Source: Nematopogon swammerdamellus (taxonomy: Eukaryota; Arthropoda; Insecta; Lepidoptera; Adelidae). From it: 64,000 nt of DNA. This document shows, piece after piece, positions 44,154 to 55,026 of this stretch. Position 1 is the stretch's first letter, and each line of letters begins with the position of its first letter. The position numbers were made by a program, and so were the translations under genes. The notes below the pieces were generated by a model. That model did not search any database and was not told where the DNA came from. It saw only the letters and a program-made list of their open reading frames with translations. The stretch spans positions 11,529,361-11,593,360 of the forward strand of contig OX336343.1 of the NCBI GenBank assembly GCA_946902875.1, in the 5' to 3' direction.

Positions 44154-44381
44154 GTATGTATGTATGTATGTATGTATGTATGTATGTATGTATGTATGTA
44201 TGTATGTATGTATGTATGTATGTATGTATGTATGTATGTATGTATGTATGTATGTATGTATGTATGTATGTATGTATGTATGTATGTATGTATGTATGTA
44301 TGTATGTATGTATGTATGTATGTATGCATGCATGCATGCGTGCATACATGCATGCATGCATGCATGTATGTATGCATGTAG
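44154..44381. repeat. (TATG)n microsatellite, about 45 units
   Basis: Nearly perfect TATG tetranucleotide array to about 44326, then TGCA-type variants to 44381. It produces YVCM-type frames on one strand and IHTY-type frames on the other, none of which is a gene. A shorter TATG run is at 45836-45866. Confidence 0.97.
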
Positions 44382-44501
44382 GCACCCGCTCCGTGCGGCG
44401 GCGGCGTTTGTGGCAGCTGCTCTATTTATTTATCTCCATTACATTTGATCACACCTAGACTGACAGAAAATGCCATAGGCAATATGTTAACCTATATACG
44501 G

Positions 44502-44795
44502 TTTTTATAAGGATTCTGTACCCCATACGGAAGCCTATTAATAAGCACACACTGTCTGTCTATCTATCTGTCTGTGTGTTGACAGACAAACAGATAGACA
44601 GCTGTATCTTTATAACCGTAATAGCTAGAGGTTGAAATTTTCACAGAATACCTATATATTATGTCATGGCGGATATAACAACAAATAATAAAAACATAGA
44701 AAAACTAAAAAATTAAAGGGAGTTCCCATACAATAAATGTGTTTTTCGACTTTTTTTGAGTCCAGCGAATCCGACTCACACTTGACCAGTTTTTT
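44502..44795 (-). repeat. Dispersed repeat family B, inverted
   Basis: Begins TTATAAGGATTCTGTACCCC and ends CACTTGACCAGTTTTT, with GTCTGTCTATCTATCTGTC inside plus an inverted GACAGACAAACAGATAGACA beside it. Confidence 0.7.
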
Positions 44796-45195
44796 ATTAG
44801 ATTTTGATTTGACGTAGGTACTAATAATTGCGACAGCAATAAGTCTAAATATCATCAAAATAATTATATCGATACATATCGTTTGTAATAATGTGTATTG
44901 TTGGCAGGTTCGACGGGGAACCCTCGTCAGTTTCAAATATCGATCTAAAACCAATTAATCTGCGCACCACTCTGAATTAACGACTGATTCAATTAATCCT
45001 ATCGGCGATCGTTACCGATTTACTGCCCGAACCCGGTGAAGTTTACGGACAGACCCATCTAGTGCCGTTTACTCTGTTTTATTTACTGTGATCTGATAAC
45101 GACGGCGACGACGACGACGACGTCGCGAAGAGAGAAAACCAATTGTTTATGGAAATTCGTACGTTTTCAGATGAAAGAAACTATGGTTTCATAAA

Positions 45196-45563
45196 TTAGG
45201 GTTCCGTATACATACGGAAGTCTAGTAAATAATCCTACGTCGTCTGTCTGTCTGCCTGTCCACCCGAGACCTGTATCTTTTGAACCATAATAGATAGCCG
45301 GTTTTACAGATTATGTGTTATATGGTGGATATGCCAACAAATAATAAAAAACTATAGGTAAAAATTAAGGATGATCCCCATACAAGAAACGTGCTAAGAA
45401 TTCATTAGTAAATATTCACACTACTAAATGGCGCTACAGGTACTTTGCATTGCAGCCACACAAAAGATAGACGGATATGGTTTTTTGACAGGTTATGGTA
45501 TAGTGGATCTACAGACAGAACCCGCTCCTTGCATGAGTAAAACTCGCATTTGACAGATTTTTT
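45196..45563 (-). repeat. Dispersed repeat family B, inverted
   Basis: Begins TTAGGGTTCCGTATACATAC and ends with an AAAACTCGCATTTGACAG block. Closely related in layout to 50908-51266, including a 'gctacaggtac' to 'gacagg' extension absent in the other copies. Confidence 0.7.
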
Positions 45564-46989
45564 AAAAATAATATTAATCATTGTTATAATTACCGAGCTT
45601 TTGATCAGCCACAGTTGACTGCTGCACTGCTGAGTTAATTACAGAGAGGGGTATTTTTTTCAAGATGTTCTTACTTAGAGTGAGAATTACACTAATTTCT
45701 ATTCCATCATCAATACTAATAATAAATCTGTAAGGGATGGTCATGGAGTAAGTTGCTTTGTTTTAGGAAATATTGAGTTTGTAGCCTCTATGTATGATAA
45801 TAAAGCTAAATTGACGATTTTTAGAAATCTTTTCTGTATGTATGTATGTATGTATGTATGTATGTTCCGCCATAAGTCTTAAACCGATCATCCGAATTCG
45901 ATGAAAATTTGTACAAGCACATTTAACTATATGGGACACAGGATAGGCTATATAAAATTCAGTTCCGGTTACGCTAAGATGTGGCTCCCATACAAACCGA
46001 TATGTTCAATCCGCGCGCCTTAGTACTATACATACTACATAGGTATGTATTTACCGAGCGAGCGGCAGTTGGCGGCGGCGCGCGGGAGGCGCGGCCTATA
46101 AACTCAACAGCGAACCGAGCAGCCGCACTATATTCCTCTTTCACGCAAAAACTACTGAACAGATTTTGATGAGCCTTTACAGTACTATAGCTTATACATC
46201 AAAAAGACTATAATTTATAAAGACATTGTGTAAATTTGCCCAAATATCGATAAATGTCAAGTAAGTCGGAAAAAAATCCTGCCTTCTGAGAGCTATCTTG
46301 GCGTGCGCTGCATAAACCGTTAGAGTTACACGAAGATAGTGTATGGTGAGGTAGTTTCTTTAGAGAAACTACCATAGTTCTAAAAAACTAGAAACTACTA
46401 TAGTTCTAAAAAAAAGTCCGCGACAGCATATATCTACCTTTTATGTGGAAGCCACAATAGCCAAAATAGTGAACCAAAAATACATTTAAATTGCATACTG
46501 TATTTAAAATGCACATTTTGTAGTTTTCAATTAATTCTTATCAAAATACATACTTTTATCGCTTCTGGTATTTAAAGTAGATAAACTTTAGCTGTTACAC
46601 TAAATAATTTGGACAAATAGTTTAAAAGTTACGACGACGAGAATGTCTTGAGCGAAGCGCTGCGCTTCTCTCAGCGGGGGGCAGCGGGGCGAGGCGAATA
46701 TGTTTGTATGAATCTCCTCGATAAAATTTAAGCCGATCATCTAAATTCGATTAAAATTACTACACGCACATTTAGCTATACGAGACACAGGATAGGCTAA
46801 ATAAAATTCAGTTCCGGATATGCTAATATGTGGAGTATTTTACTTAGTTAGGTAGGTATCTAAAGTATTTGATTTATTTTAATTGAATTTTCTCATTTTA
46901 ATATCGAGGGCTTTTTACCGCGGATTCGCTCGCGTGAAATTCGTATTTCAAAAGAAGAAACTAAGTACAACACCTATTGTGAAGGTGCA

Positions 46990-47075
46990 CCTAGCCGGCC
47001 GACATGGTATTCGCAGCCCCCGTAAATATTCGAATGCCCGTGGGCGCCGTCGGACTACACCTCTGCGTTAGTCTG
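46990..47075 (+). repeat. LINE family D fragment
   Basis: CTAGCCGGCCGACATGGTAT, TCGCAGCCCCCGTA and GGGCGCCGTCGGA match the family D end. Confidence 0.5.
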
Positions 47076-47224
47076 GTGCGCGTCAACGTACAACGGACCG
47101 TCTTGAGGTCTCAGTGCGGAGAATGGCCCACCCGTCTTCCCAAGAGGCTGGGCAGCAAACAACAACAAACAACAACATAGTCTGGTGCGCGCGATATGTC
47201 GAGCTTCCCATAAAAAAAAAAGAA

Positions 47225-48790
47225 AAAGTAACTTAGGCCGGGACCGGAGGGCGAACAGGAAGAGGTTAAACCGTTTCGAAGAAAATAAGCAACAAAGGGC
47301 GAGGCCGAAGGCCGAGCTGCGTTCAGGAAGACCTTCAACCTTCTCGAAGAAAGTAAGTAACTGAGGGCGAGGCCTAAGGTCGAGCTGCGTTCAGGAAGAC
47401 TATAATCCTTCTCGAAGAAAGTAAGTAACTAAGGGCGTGGCCGAAGGCCAAGCTGTATTCTGGAAGACACTAAACCTTCTCGATGACAGTAAGTAACTAT
47501 GGGCGATAGTTACTTACTTTCTTCAAGACGGTTTATAGTCTTCCTGAACAAAGCTCGGCCTTCGGCCTCGCCCTCAATTACTTAATTTCTTCGAGAAGGT
47601 TTATGCTTTTCCTGAACGTAGCTCGGCCTTCGGCCTCACCCTTTTACTTTCTTCGAGAAGGTTTATGGTCTTCCTGAACGCAGCTCGGCCTTCGGCCTCG
47701 CCCTCAGTTAGGTACTTACTTTCATCAAGAAGGTTTATAGTCTTCCTGGACGCAGCTCGGCCTTTGGCCTCGCCCTCAGTTAGGTACTTACTTTCATCAA
47801 GAAGGTTTATAGTCTTCCTGGACGCAGCTCGGCCTTCGGCCTCGCCCTCAGTTAGGTACTTACTTTCATCAAGAAGGTTTATAGTCTTCCTGAACGCAGC
47901 TCGGCCTTCGGCCTCGCCCTTAGTTACTTACTTTCTTCGAGAAGGTTTATGGTCTTCCTGAACGCAGCTCGGCCTTCGGCCTTGGCCACGATTACTTAAT
48001 TTCCTCGAGAAGGTTTATGCTCTTCCTGAACGCAGCTCGGCCTTCGGCCTCACCCTTTTACTTTCTTCGAGAAGGTTTATGGTCTTCCTGAACGCAGCTC
48101 GGCCTTCGGCCTCGCCCTCAGTTAGGTACTTACTTTCATCAAGAAGGTTTATAGTCTTCCTGGACGCAGCTCGGCCTTCGGCCTCGCCCTCAGTTAGGTA
48201 CTTACTTTCATCAAGAAGGTTTATAGTCTTCCTGAACGCAGCTCGGCCTTCGGCCTCGCCCTTAGTTACTTACTTTCTTCGAGAAGGTTTATGGTCTTCC
48301 TGAACGCAGCTCGGCCTTCGGCCTTGGCCACGATTACTTAATTTCCTCGAGAAGGTTTATAGTCTTCCTGAACGCAGCTCGGCCTTCGGCCTCGCCCTTA
48401 GTTACTTACTTTCTTCGAGAAGGTTTATGTTCTTCCTGAACGCAGCTCGGCCTTCGGCCTCGCCCTCTGTTACTTACTTCTTCGAAAAGGTTATCGTCTT
48501 CCTGAACGCAGCTCGGCCTTCGGCCTCGCCCTCAGTGACTTACTTTCTTCAAGAAGGTTTACAGTCTTGCTGTACGCAGCTCGGCCTTCGGCCTCGCTCT
48601 CAATTACTTACTTTCTTTGAGTGGGTTTATCGTCTTCCTGAACGCAGCTCGGCCTTCGGCCTCGCCCTTAGTTACTTACTTTCTTCGAGAAGGTTTATTG
48701 TCTTCCAGAATGCAGCTCAGCCTGAAGCCTCGCCGTTAGTTACTTACTTTATTTGAGAAGGCTTATCGTTTACCTTACTTAACGCAGATC
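47225..48790. repeat. About 70-bp tandem array with internal inversion
   Basis: Unit: TTTCTTCGAGAAGGTTTAT, GTCTTCCTGAACGCAGCTC, GGCCTTCGGCCTCGCCC, (T/C)AGTTACTTAC; 68-72 bp, about 20 units. The first four units (47225-47500) run in reverse orientation and meet the rest at a perfect palindrome (47489-47517, arms GTAAGTAACTAT, spacer gggcg). Each unit holds the hairpin-forming GGCCTTCGGCC. Blocks of several units (starting near 47640 and 48055) are duplicated as larger segments. Confidence 0.9.
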
Positions 48791-48861
48791 GGCCTTAGTT
48801 ACTTACTTGCTTTCTTTGAAATACGAATTTCACGCGAGCGAAGCCGCGGGCAAAAGCTAGT

Positions 48862-49380
48862 TTAAAAATATTTACAGAAAGTGACACGACACACGACTTT
48901 TTAACTACATTTTAATAGCTGGCTGCTATTAAAATGTAGTAAAATATGTATGACTCTCCAAACTAATAAGTAGATACACAACGTGTTGGAATTGATAATT
49001 AAAATCGATAATATTGACTATAAAATATTCTAAGAATAAATCCAAAGCTGACTACTAATAAATCCGATACAGAAAAAAAAATCAAATAAGTAATATTTAA
49101 ATGTGGATTATATACTAATATGTATACAGGTAAATAGGTAACGTTGGCTTTCTGATTAACTTCTGTCTTAAATTCTGTAAATCGTTCCGTGTTTAATATC
49201 AGAGAACATGCTTCTTCTTATTTGTTAGGGGCAAGAGAGAATCATTAAAACAATTGAATAAAACGTTCTAAGAATCCGCATCTACTAAGGCTGGAAACTT
49301 TCCCTCTAAGTGTAAGTGCCACAGGCATTTTGAATAGCATTTCAGTGTGCTACGCTATATTGTCGGGCCGACTTCTGTAC
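48862..49380. other. Unannotated stretch
   Basis: AT-rich. A local inverted repeat ACATTTTAATAGC/GCTATTAAAATGT lies at about 48907-48940. No gene is supported. Confidence 0.4.
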
Positions 49381-50330
49381 ACGTTTTCAATTAGTTCTCA
49401 GCAGAATCAATATTGACGGCGGAGGCGCGGAGTTAGCGCTGGCGACGAGAGCCACGGCTAGGCCGGGGCGGGGGGTGGAGGCGGGGGCTGGCGTGACGGA
49501 AGCTGCCGGCTTACAGAAGACGGAGGTGAGATGAGCTGGTCCGCCTACGAATATTATTAAATTGGATTTGTATTTACAAACTCATTACTTATCAGGATAG
49601 GCTTAAAATCAGCGGCACTGAAATGCCAGTGCCACATGCTGCGCCTACACCTTTTATTCAATTCACGACATCTGTATATTGCATAAAGATTGTATATGTT
49701 ATTAATTAATTAAGGGAATTGAAAAATAAATAATTTTGAATTTTAATTTGAATCAGCTATGAAATTATTTGCAAATCTTTGTTTTGATATTTGGTTTTAA
49801 TTTAAATAAAATTTAAGTTTCTTTATTTCACATTTTTATAATCAATTGTATTAAGTACTATAAAAAGTAATAAAAATACACAAAATTAATATAAACATTA
49901 AATAATAAAAACGGTAATACCGCCGGGGCGGCGGGAGACAGGCCTCCAGGCGCGCCGCCGGGGCGGGTGCAGTGCAGGCCGTGGCTACGGAGCTCTCCGA
50001 GACGACGCGAGGTTTAAGTAATTATTGTATTCCATCTTCACACGGATAGGTAGAGAGGCGAAAAATCTGGAGCTAAGCCAAGTTTCAAAAAGGTAACCTT
50101 AATTTTTCTTATGCCTGCCAACGTCAGCAGCAACAGGCCGACACGAGCGACACAACAGGGTCAGCCCGGACATTACTTCCCGGCCACGTTTATTTCACGA
50201 GAATTTATATCCGACTATAAACAAGTTTTTTCACCTGGGAGACAACAGAGGCGCGACGCGGCGGCGGCGGGGCGGGTCCGCCTCCACCGCTCCGCCGCGC
50301 CGCTGGTATAGAGGGCGCTACATTTTCCGA
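49381..50330. other. Three GC-rich islands in AT-rich DNA, possible exons
   Basis: 49415-49550, 49918-50020 and 50240-50325 are GC-rich with CpG. The second has an acceptor-like 'gggagacag' before GCCTCCAGGCGCGCC and a donor-like 'gtttaag'; the frames are open but have no recognisable domain, and the phases cannot be tested. They could be exons or CpG islands of a neighbouring gene. Confidence 0.25.
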
Positions 50331-50907
50331 GGGCAGAAATATGGGTGCCATATGTGGCAATAGATAAAGAATAATAAAACGTGACTTAGCTTTTAGAATA
50401 GGCCTTGATACCACGATGTTTGATACGAATATGTATCACGACAATACATAACGGCGGGGGCGGCGTGGCGGCGTAGCCGCAGGTCATTTTCAAGTTAATC
50501 AAATAAAATCAAAACTAAAGGACGTTTTTCTTCGCTATAAATTTTTTTAAACATTTCTTTTTATTGACTTTTTTGGCTACGTCATCTCACCTAGTGATAA
50601 CAGTCGATTAAGCCTTGTTTCGGCCTAAACTAGATTACCTACATGCCAGCGTTAACTTAGGGCGTACGGGCTACACTGTACTGATATTGTTTATTTTCGC
50701 TTTTTTTAGATTCCCTCAAAGTGATGGAAACGAAACCATATCGTGTGACTCGATTTTAGAATAAACGACTATATCTCCCAACAATCCAATCTATCACGAT
50801 TGGAAAGGGTTTAGTTAGCGAATAACAATGAGAGAATGCTGAGCAGATAGCAGATTGCTCAATCTGTCACAAAACGACGATGACGGGCACGATAATTTTT
50901 TAATTTT
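50331..50907. other. Unannotated stretch
   Basis: Includes a weak SINE family A-like fragment near 50570-50690 (GGCTAC, CGGGCTACACTGTACTGA). No gene is supported. Confidence 0.35.
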
Positions 50908-51266
50908 TAGGGTTCCGTATCCATACGGAAGCTTATTACTAAGCCTACTCCATCTGTCTTTCTGTCTGTCCGTCTGCCAGTCCTAGGGCTGTATTTTTCA
51001 AACCGTAATAGGTAGCCGGTTGAAATAACAGAATATTCGTCATTATGGCGGATGTGCCAATAAAATAATGAAAAAGTAAAAAATCAAGGGTGGTCGCCAT
51101 ACAACAAACGTGCTAATAATCGATTAGTACCTACATATTCACTCTACAGGTATTTATATTTTGCGAAGAAAGAGAAAATATAGAGGAATATGCTCTTTTG
51201 ACAGCTCTTATGGTATAGCGGATTTAACCCCCGTGCGCGAGTAAAACTCGCACTTCGCCAATTTTT
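50908..51266 (-). repeat. Dispersed repeat family B, inverted
   Basis: Begins TTTAGGGTTCCGTATCCATA and ends AAAACTCGCACTTCGCCA, with CATCTGTCTTTCTGTCTGTC inside. Confidence 0.75.
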
Positions 51267-51289
51267 GAAGTCAAAACTTCTTTAGCGGC

Positions 51290-51716
51290 GCTTGGCACTT
51301 TTTTAGGTGGGTAAAAAATGTTAGACTCGCGACAGATCGCGAAAAGCGACAGATTTATTTTTATTATTTAAAATGCAACCTTAAGTCATTGCATTAAGGG
51401 TTAAGTTACGATGGCTCGGGATCAATTCTGTTCGTCTCTCAGTGACAGTAACGCCGAAAGCGAATCAAGGGAATCCGATATTCGTTTGGTGGTTTATGTG
51501 ATTTCTTGGCTCAATGGTAAGAGTGTAGGATTTGTATTTTTTGACCATGGGTTCGAATCCCTCAAAATTTTTTTTTGTTTTTTTTTTCTTTTTTAAACAA
51601 TGTGTGTGTGTTAAAATTTTTTTAGGGTGTTTAGTTTTTTTTATAATCACCTAAGAATTATTTTCGGAAATACAAAAAGTTTTCACTTCTGCCGGCACAC
51701 CCGGAGTGCAACTGGG
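51290..51716 (-). repeat. Dispersed repeat family G with tRNA-like SINE block
   Basis: Inverted relative to 24232-24850: GGCACTTTTTTAGGTGGGTA, CATTGCATTAAGGGTTAAG and, at the far end, GCCGGCACACCCGGAGTGCA. Its middle (51478-51570) carries CGATATTCGTTTGGTGG, CTTGGCTCAATGGTAAGAG (A-box) and CATGGGTTCGAATCCC (perfect B-box) on the + strand. This copy therefore contains a well-preserved tRNA-like promoter where the 24232 copy has minisatellite units. Confidence 0.6.
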
Positions 51717-52064
51717 TCATTTTTTTTATGCCAACATGTTCGAAAAGCCTTTTCCGGGTGAAGCTGAATGACGGATTGTGTATTTATTCCCTATGTGTAT
51801 ACATCATACCGTTGTGTTGTGTGTATTTGTTACCGGAAATGTATGTAATCCGGAATTAAATAGAATTCCTAGGAAATGAGTATACTATTCCTAAAATCGA
51901 CAGGAAATGTGTGAAATAAATATTATTAAACACATTTCCTAGGAATTTCATACATTTCCTAAACTCTAATGAATCTAAAACTAATGAAATTAACTCATAG
52001 AGAAAATATACGTCTATGGACATATCCGAGTTATTATACGTCTATGGTTGATTTAGATTACTGG

Positions 52065-52150
52065 GGGGTAAGCGGGGCGTGCGCGGGGTAACGCTAATGC
52101 GGATCGTGCGTTCGCGGGGCGGGCCGCCGATTGGTTAGGTTAGATTAGGT
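52065..52150 (+). repeat. GC-rich block plus short TTAGG remnant, copy 1
   Basis: GGGGTAAGCGGGGCGTGCGC through GGGCGGGCCGCCGATTGG, then TTAGGTTAGATTAGG. A near-identical block is at 52759-52848. The two flank a LINE 3' end, so they look like a long target duplication or a repeated subtelomeric block. Confidence 0.75.
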
Positions 52151-52757
52151 TTTTTTTTTTTTTTTTTTTTGTTCCTATCGAACCTCAGCTATATATGCCG
52201 AGTCTTTTGTCATTCATTCGTCTCGGCATCTTCCATCACCTGGCCCCTAGTCCCACAAAGTGGAAGCGAGGGAGCGCGGGCTTGCTCTCGCATACTTTCT
52301 TAATTTTATTTATCAATTTTTGTATTTATTTATTTTTTTCTTTCTTTTTATTTGTTAAAGCGCTTACAACTAGTACATGTGAAAAACCTTTCGGACTTAT
52401 GCTAACTTAAACACGGTTTTCTAAACTAAACTTACTTATTGAATGGTTAATCTACCAGCAATGCACACAACTAATAATACGCTAATACAACTTTATAGAA
52501 CGACTAATACAAATTGGGTACAAAAATACACGCAAGTTTACTGCCTCCTCTTCAAGTAATGCATCATATTAACTAAAGAAATTCTGTACACATTACTAAT
52601 AATATTGATACACACTTAAAATGTTATATTCTCTGCATTAAATTAATTATTTAAATTTTTTAGACTCTACACTTTAATATAAACTAAACTTACTTAAGGT
52701 AATAAAGATTACGACTAATATTTATATTGAATGTATAGTCTACCAGTAATACATAAG
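52151..52757 (-). mobile_element. TRAS-like LINE 3' end, copy L0
   Basis: The poly-A tail is seen as 20 T's at 52151-52170, directly after TTAGATTAGG. Next to it is the stem-loop sequence CTCAGCTATATATGCCGAG (G-U pair allowed), shared with the larger LINE copies. No coding part remains, so it is strongly 5' truncated. Confidence 0.65.
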
Positions 52758-52758
52758 C

Positions 52759-52848
52759 GGGGTAAGCGGGGCGTGCGCGGGGTAACGCTATTGCGGATCG
52801 TGCGTTCGCGGGGCGGGCCGCCGATTGGTTAGGTAAGATTAGGTTAGG
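52759..52848 (+). repeat. GC-rich block plus short TTAGG remnant, copy 2
   Basis: Second copy of the GC-rich block (differences such as gctaATgc/gctaTTgc), then TTAGGTAAGATTAGGTTAGG and the poly-T of the next LINE. Confidence 0.75.
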
Positions 52849-54908
52849 TTTTTTATTTTTTTATTAGTTCCAAATAAATAACACCTCAGCTATACATGCC
52901 GAGTTCTTGTTTTCGTCCTGTCACTCAATACCACCATCACGCACCCCCTTGCACCCTGGTTCCAGCAGGAGTGCAAGTTCCTTCTCTTTCTTACATTTTT
53001 ATTTATTATTATTATTTTTATATATATATTTACAGCTTGTCCTAGTTAATGTTTATGAGTACATTGCTAATGAGTATGCTTGAACACACTCAAGTTACAA
53101 CATAACAAGTTCGTAAGTAACGAGATTTACAATTAGGCCGAGAATGCAACCCATAAGTTTGCCATTCTTTAAATTAACAATATTCAAATGTTTAATTACA
53201 ATTTTATTTACTAACAATTTAATAATATTGAGATTATTTAGTAAATGTCTAAAATAATAGGTGTTGTGCTATTTTCCCTAGACACGGCCGCCATTATGTC
53301 CTCGCAGTAGTTGACAAAGGCCTCTCCCACTTTCTCGTCGTCGATTAAAAGTGCAGGGTAGTTTTTAGGCTTTATATCCATCCTGGCAAAGTGCTCGAGA
53401 TTGTAGCGCTTGGCAGAGAATCTCGGGCACTCTGACAGGATGTGCACCATAGTCTGTGGGGACGTACCGTTGCACGAGCACGAGGGAGAGTCCCTCAATT
53501 TGAAGCGGTGCAGGTAGGCTGCTATCCCTCCATGCCCGCTCCAGATCTGACTCCTCGTGCTCGTTTGACGAACACCGGCCAGGTATTTGTAGGAGGCAGT
53601 GACGTTGGGGAAGAAGATCCGTGTAACCCCACCCGTCTTGGACCCATCGTACTGCTGCTGCCAGCTCCCCACTGACAGCCTTCTCGTGTGGTACCTAACG
53701 TACGACACGGGAAACCTGTCATAAGCGGGGGCGGTTTTAGCGTGTTGGGCGGCATGCTTCGCCAGCTCGTCCGCCCTCTCGTTGCCAGCCGTGCCGACGT
53801 GTGCTCTAACCCAAAATAATTTGAGTGAGCCCCCCCTGCTGGAGATCTCCGCCATTAGCCGGCGAATCTCAACAGCAAGAGGGTGCGTGCTGCCCGCGTC
53901 GGTCAACAGCTGGAGAGAGGACATCGAATCGCTCAGAATACTGCACCGCCTCGACTCGCCTTTCGCGAATTCGCAAGCCTTTTTAATGGCGAACATTTCG
54001 GCTTGGAAGACGGTGCAGTAGTCCGAGAGTTTGAAGCATGCCTTTTTTATTTCGGCTTCGCCGACCCAACAGGTATAGGCGCCACCGACAAGGCCGCCAA
54101 TCTTACTTCCATCCGTGTAGATCCTGACATCCTCGCTGGGGTCCCACTGCGCTTCCTCCTCCTTATCCAGGCAGGTGAAAGTTATCACCTGCCTGAGAGC
54201 AGGATGCTCAAGATCGAAGGGGCTACACCTGGCTTCAAGTTGCCTGCCGGGTAATAACTCCGTAGCCCCTTCTTTCCTGGCGACGTATATGGATGCTGCC
54301 TCCTTTATACGCAGGCGCAGTGGCAGCAGTCGGGCCAGAATCAGCACGGATGTCAGTGAAGTGGTTCGGTGAGCCCTGGCCACTCTTATGCCGAAGCTCC
54401 GCTGCACCGCGTCGAGCTTTCGAATGATGTAGGCCTTGTCGGTGGCGTCCACCCATACGCTACTGGCATACAGCATTATAGGCTCAATTACAGAGATGTA
54501 AATGAGCCTTGCGATGGCACTATTCAGCCCCCAAGTGGACCTTGCGGCTCGGCTGACGCTATTGAATATGCCAGTGGCCTTGGCACAGAGCGCGGAGACA
54601 TGCTGACTCCAGGTGAGCTTCTCATCAATGATCAACCCCAGCAGCTTGATGGACGGCTTTATTTCGACTTGTATGCCGTCCATCAAAAACAGGGGCTTTT
54701 CATATTTGAGTTTTCGGGTCACCAACAATGCATGGGTCTTGTGAGGCGCGAACCTTAGCTTGTTGGCGACCCCCCACCCGGAGATCTCCGAGAGGGCCCT
54801 GTTGACCTGCCCCTCTAGCCGTCGGGAGTCCTGATCGCTTGCGATCAGGATAATGTCGTCGGCAAACGCCTGGATGTAGATACCCAAACCAGCTATCAGG
54901 TCCAGAAG
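52849..54908 (-). pseudogene. TRAS-like LINE, copy L1 (RT active site to ORF end)
   Basis: The minus-strand frame is open from the 5' junction (54908) to the stop at 53238. It begins in the catalytic region with AFADDIILIASDQDSRR, then thumb motifs (KLRFAPHKTHALLV, IMLYASSVWVDATDKAY), a complete RNase H (IYTDGSKIGG, FQAEMFAIKK, ILSDSMSSLQ, WVRAHVGTAGNERADELAKH) and a C-terminal knuckle CSCNGTSPQTMVHILSEC. The 5' end joins directly to TTAGG repeats; endonuclease and first half of RT are missing. 3' UTR 52870-53237 with stem-loop near the tail. The orientation (sense on the CCTAA strand) matches TRAS, not SART. Confidence 0.8.
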
Positions 54909-55026
54909 AGGTTAGGTTAGGTTAGGTTAGGTTAGGTTAAGTTAGGTTAGGTTAGGTTAGGTTAGGTTAGGTTAGGTTAGGTTAGGTTAGGTTAGGTTAG
55001 GTTAGGTTAGGTTAGGTTAGGTTAGG
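54909..55026 (+). repeat. TTAGG telomere-type array
   Basis: About 23 uninterrupted TTAGG units with one TTAAG variant, lying between the 5' end of one LINE copy and the poly-A end of the next. Confidence 0.97.

Larger units (their letters stand above)
45706..48861 (+). mobile_element. Helitron-like region with internal tandem array
   Basis: Starts with ATCAATACTAATAATAAATC, then GATCATCCGAATTCGATGAA and GGATAGGCTATATAAAATTC, the same blocks as the compact element at 16698-17125; a second set of these blocks recurs at 46720-46840. It ends CGAAGCCGCGGGCAAAAG, CTAG, T at 48861. The tandem array at 47225-48790 lies where the compact copy has a single 'TTTACCTGAACGTAGCTTGG' unit. It may be one expanded element or nested copies. 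Confidence 0.45.

Noticed and set aside
44046..44458. Repetitive open frames (YVCM / IHTY) on both strands
   Set aside because: They arise from the TATG microsatellite, which is open in several frames at once.
47665..48756. Repeat-protein-like frame (FLNAARPSASPSVRYLLSS)
   Set aside because: It follows the approximately 70-bp DNA array, changes frame between units, has no splice or start context, and part of the array is inverted.
51478..51570. tRNA gene
   Set aside because: Good A- and B-boxes but poor stems; it is embedded in a dispersed repeat and recurs at 32640 in degraded form.
53442..54758. Plus-strand open frames inside L1 (and equivalents in L2 and L4)
   Set aside because: They are antisense to the LINE ORF and lack any domain; the minus frame has complete RNase H motifs.
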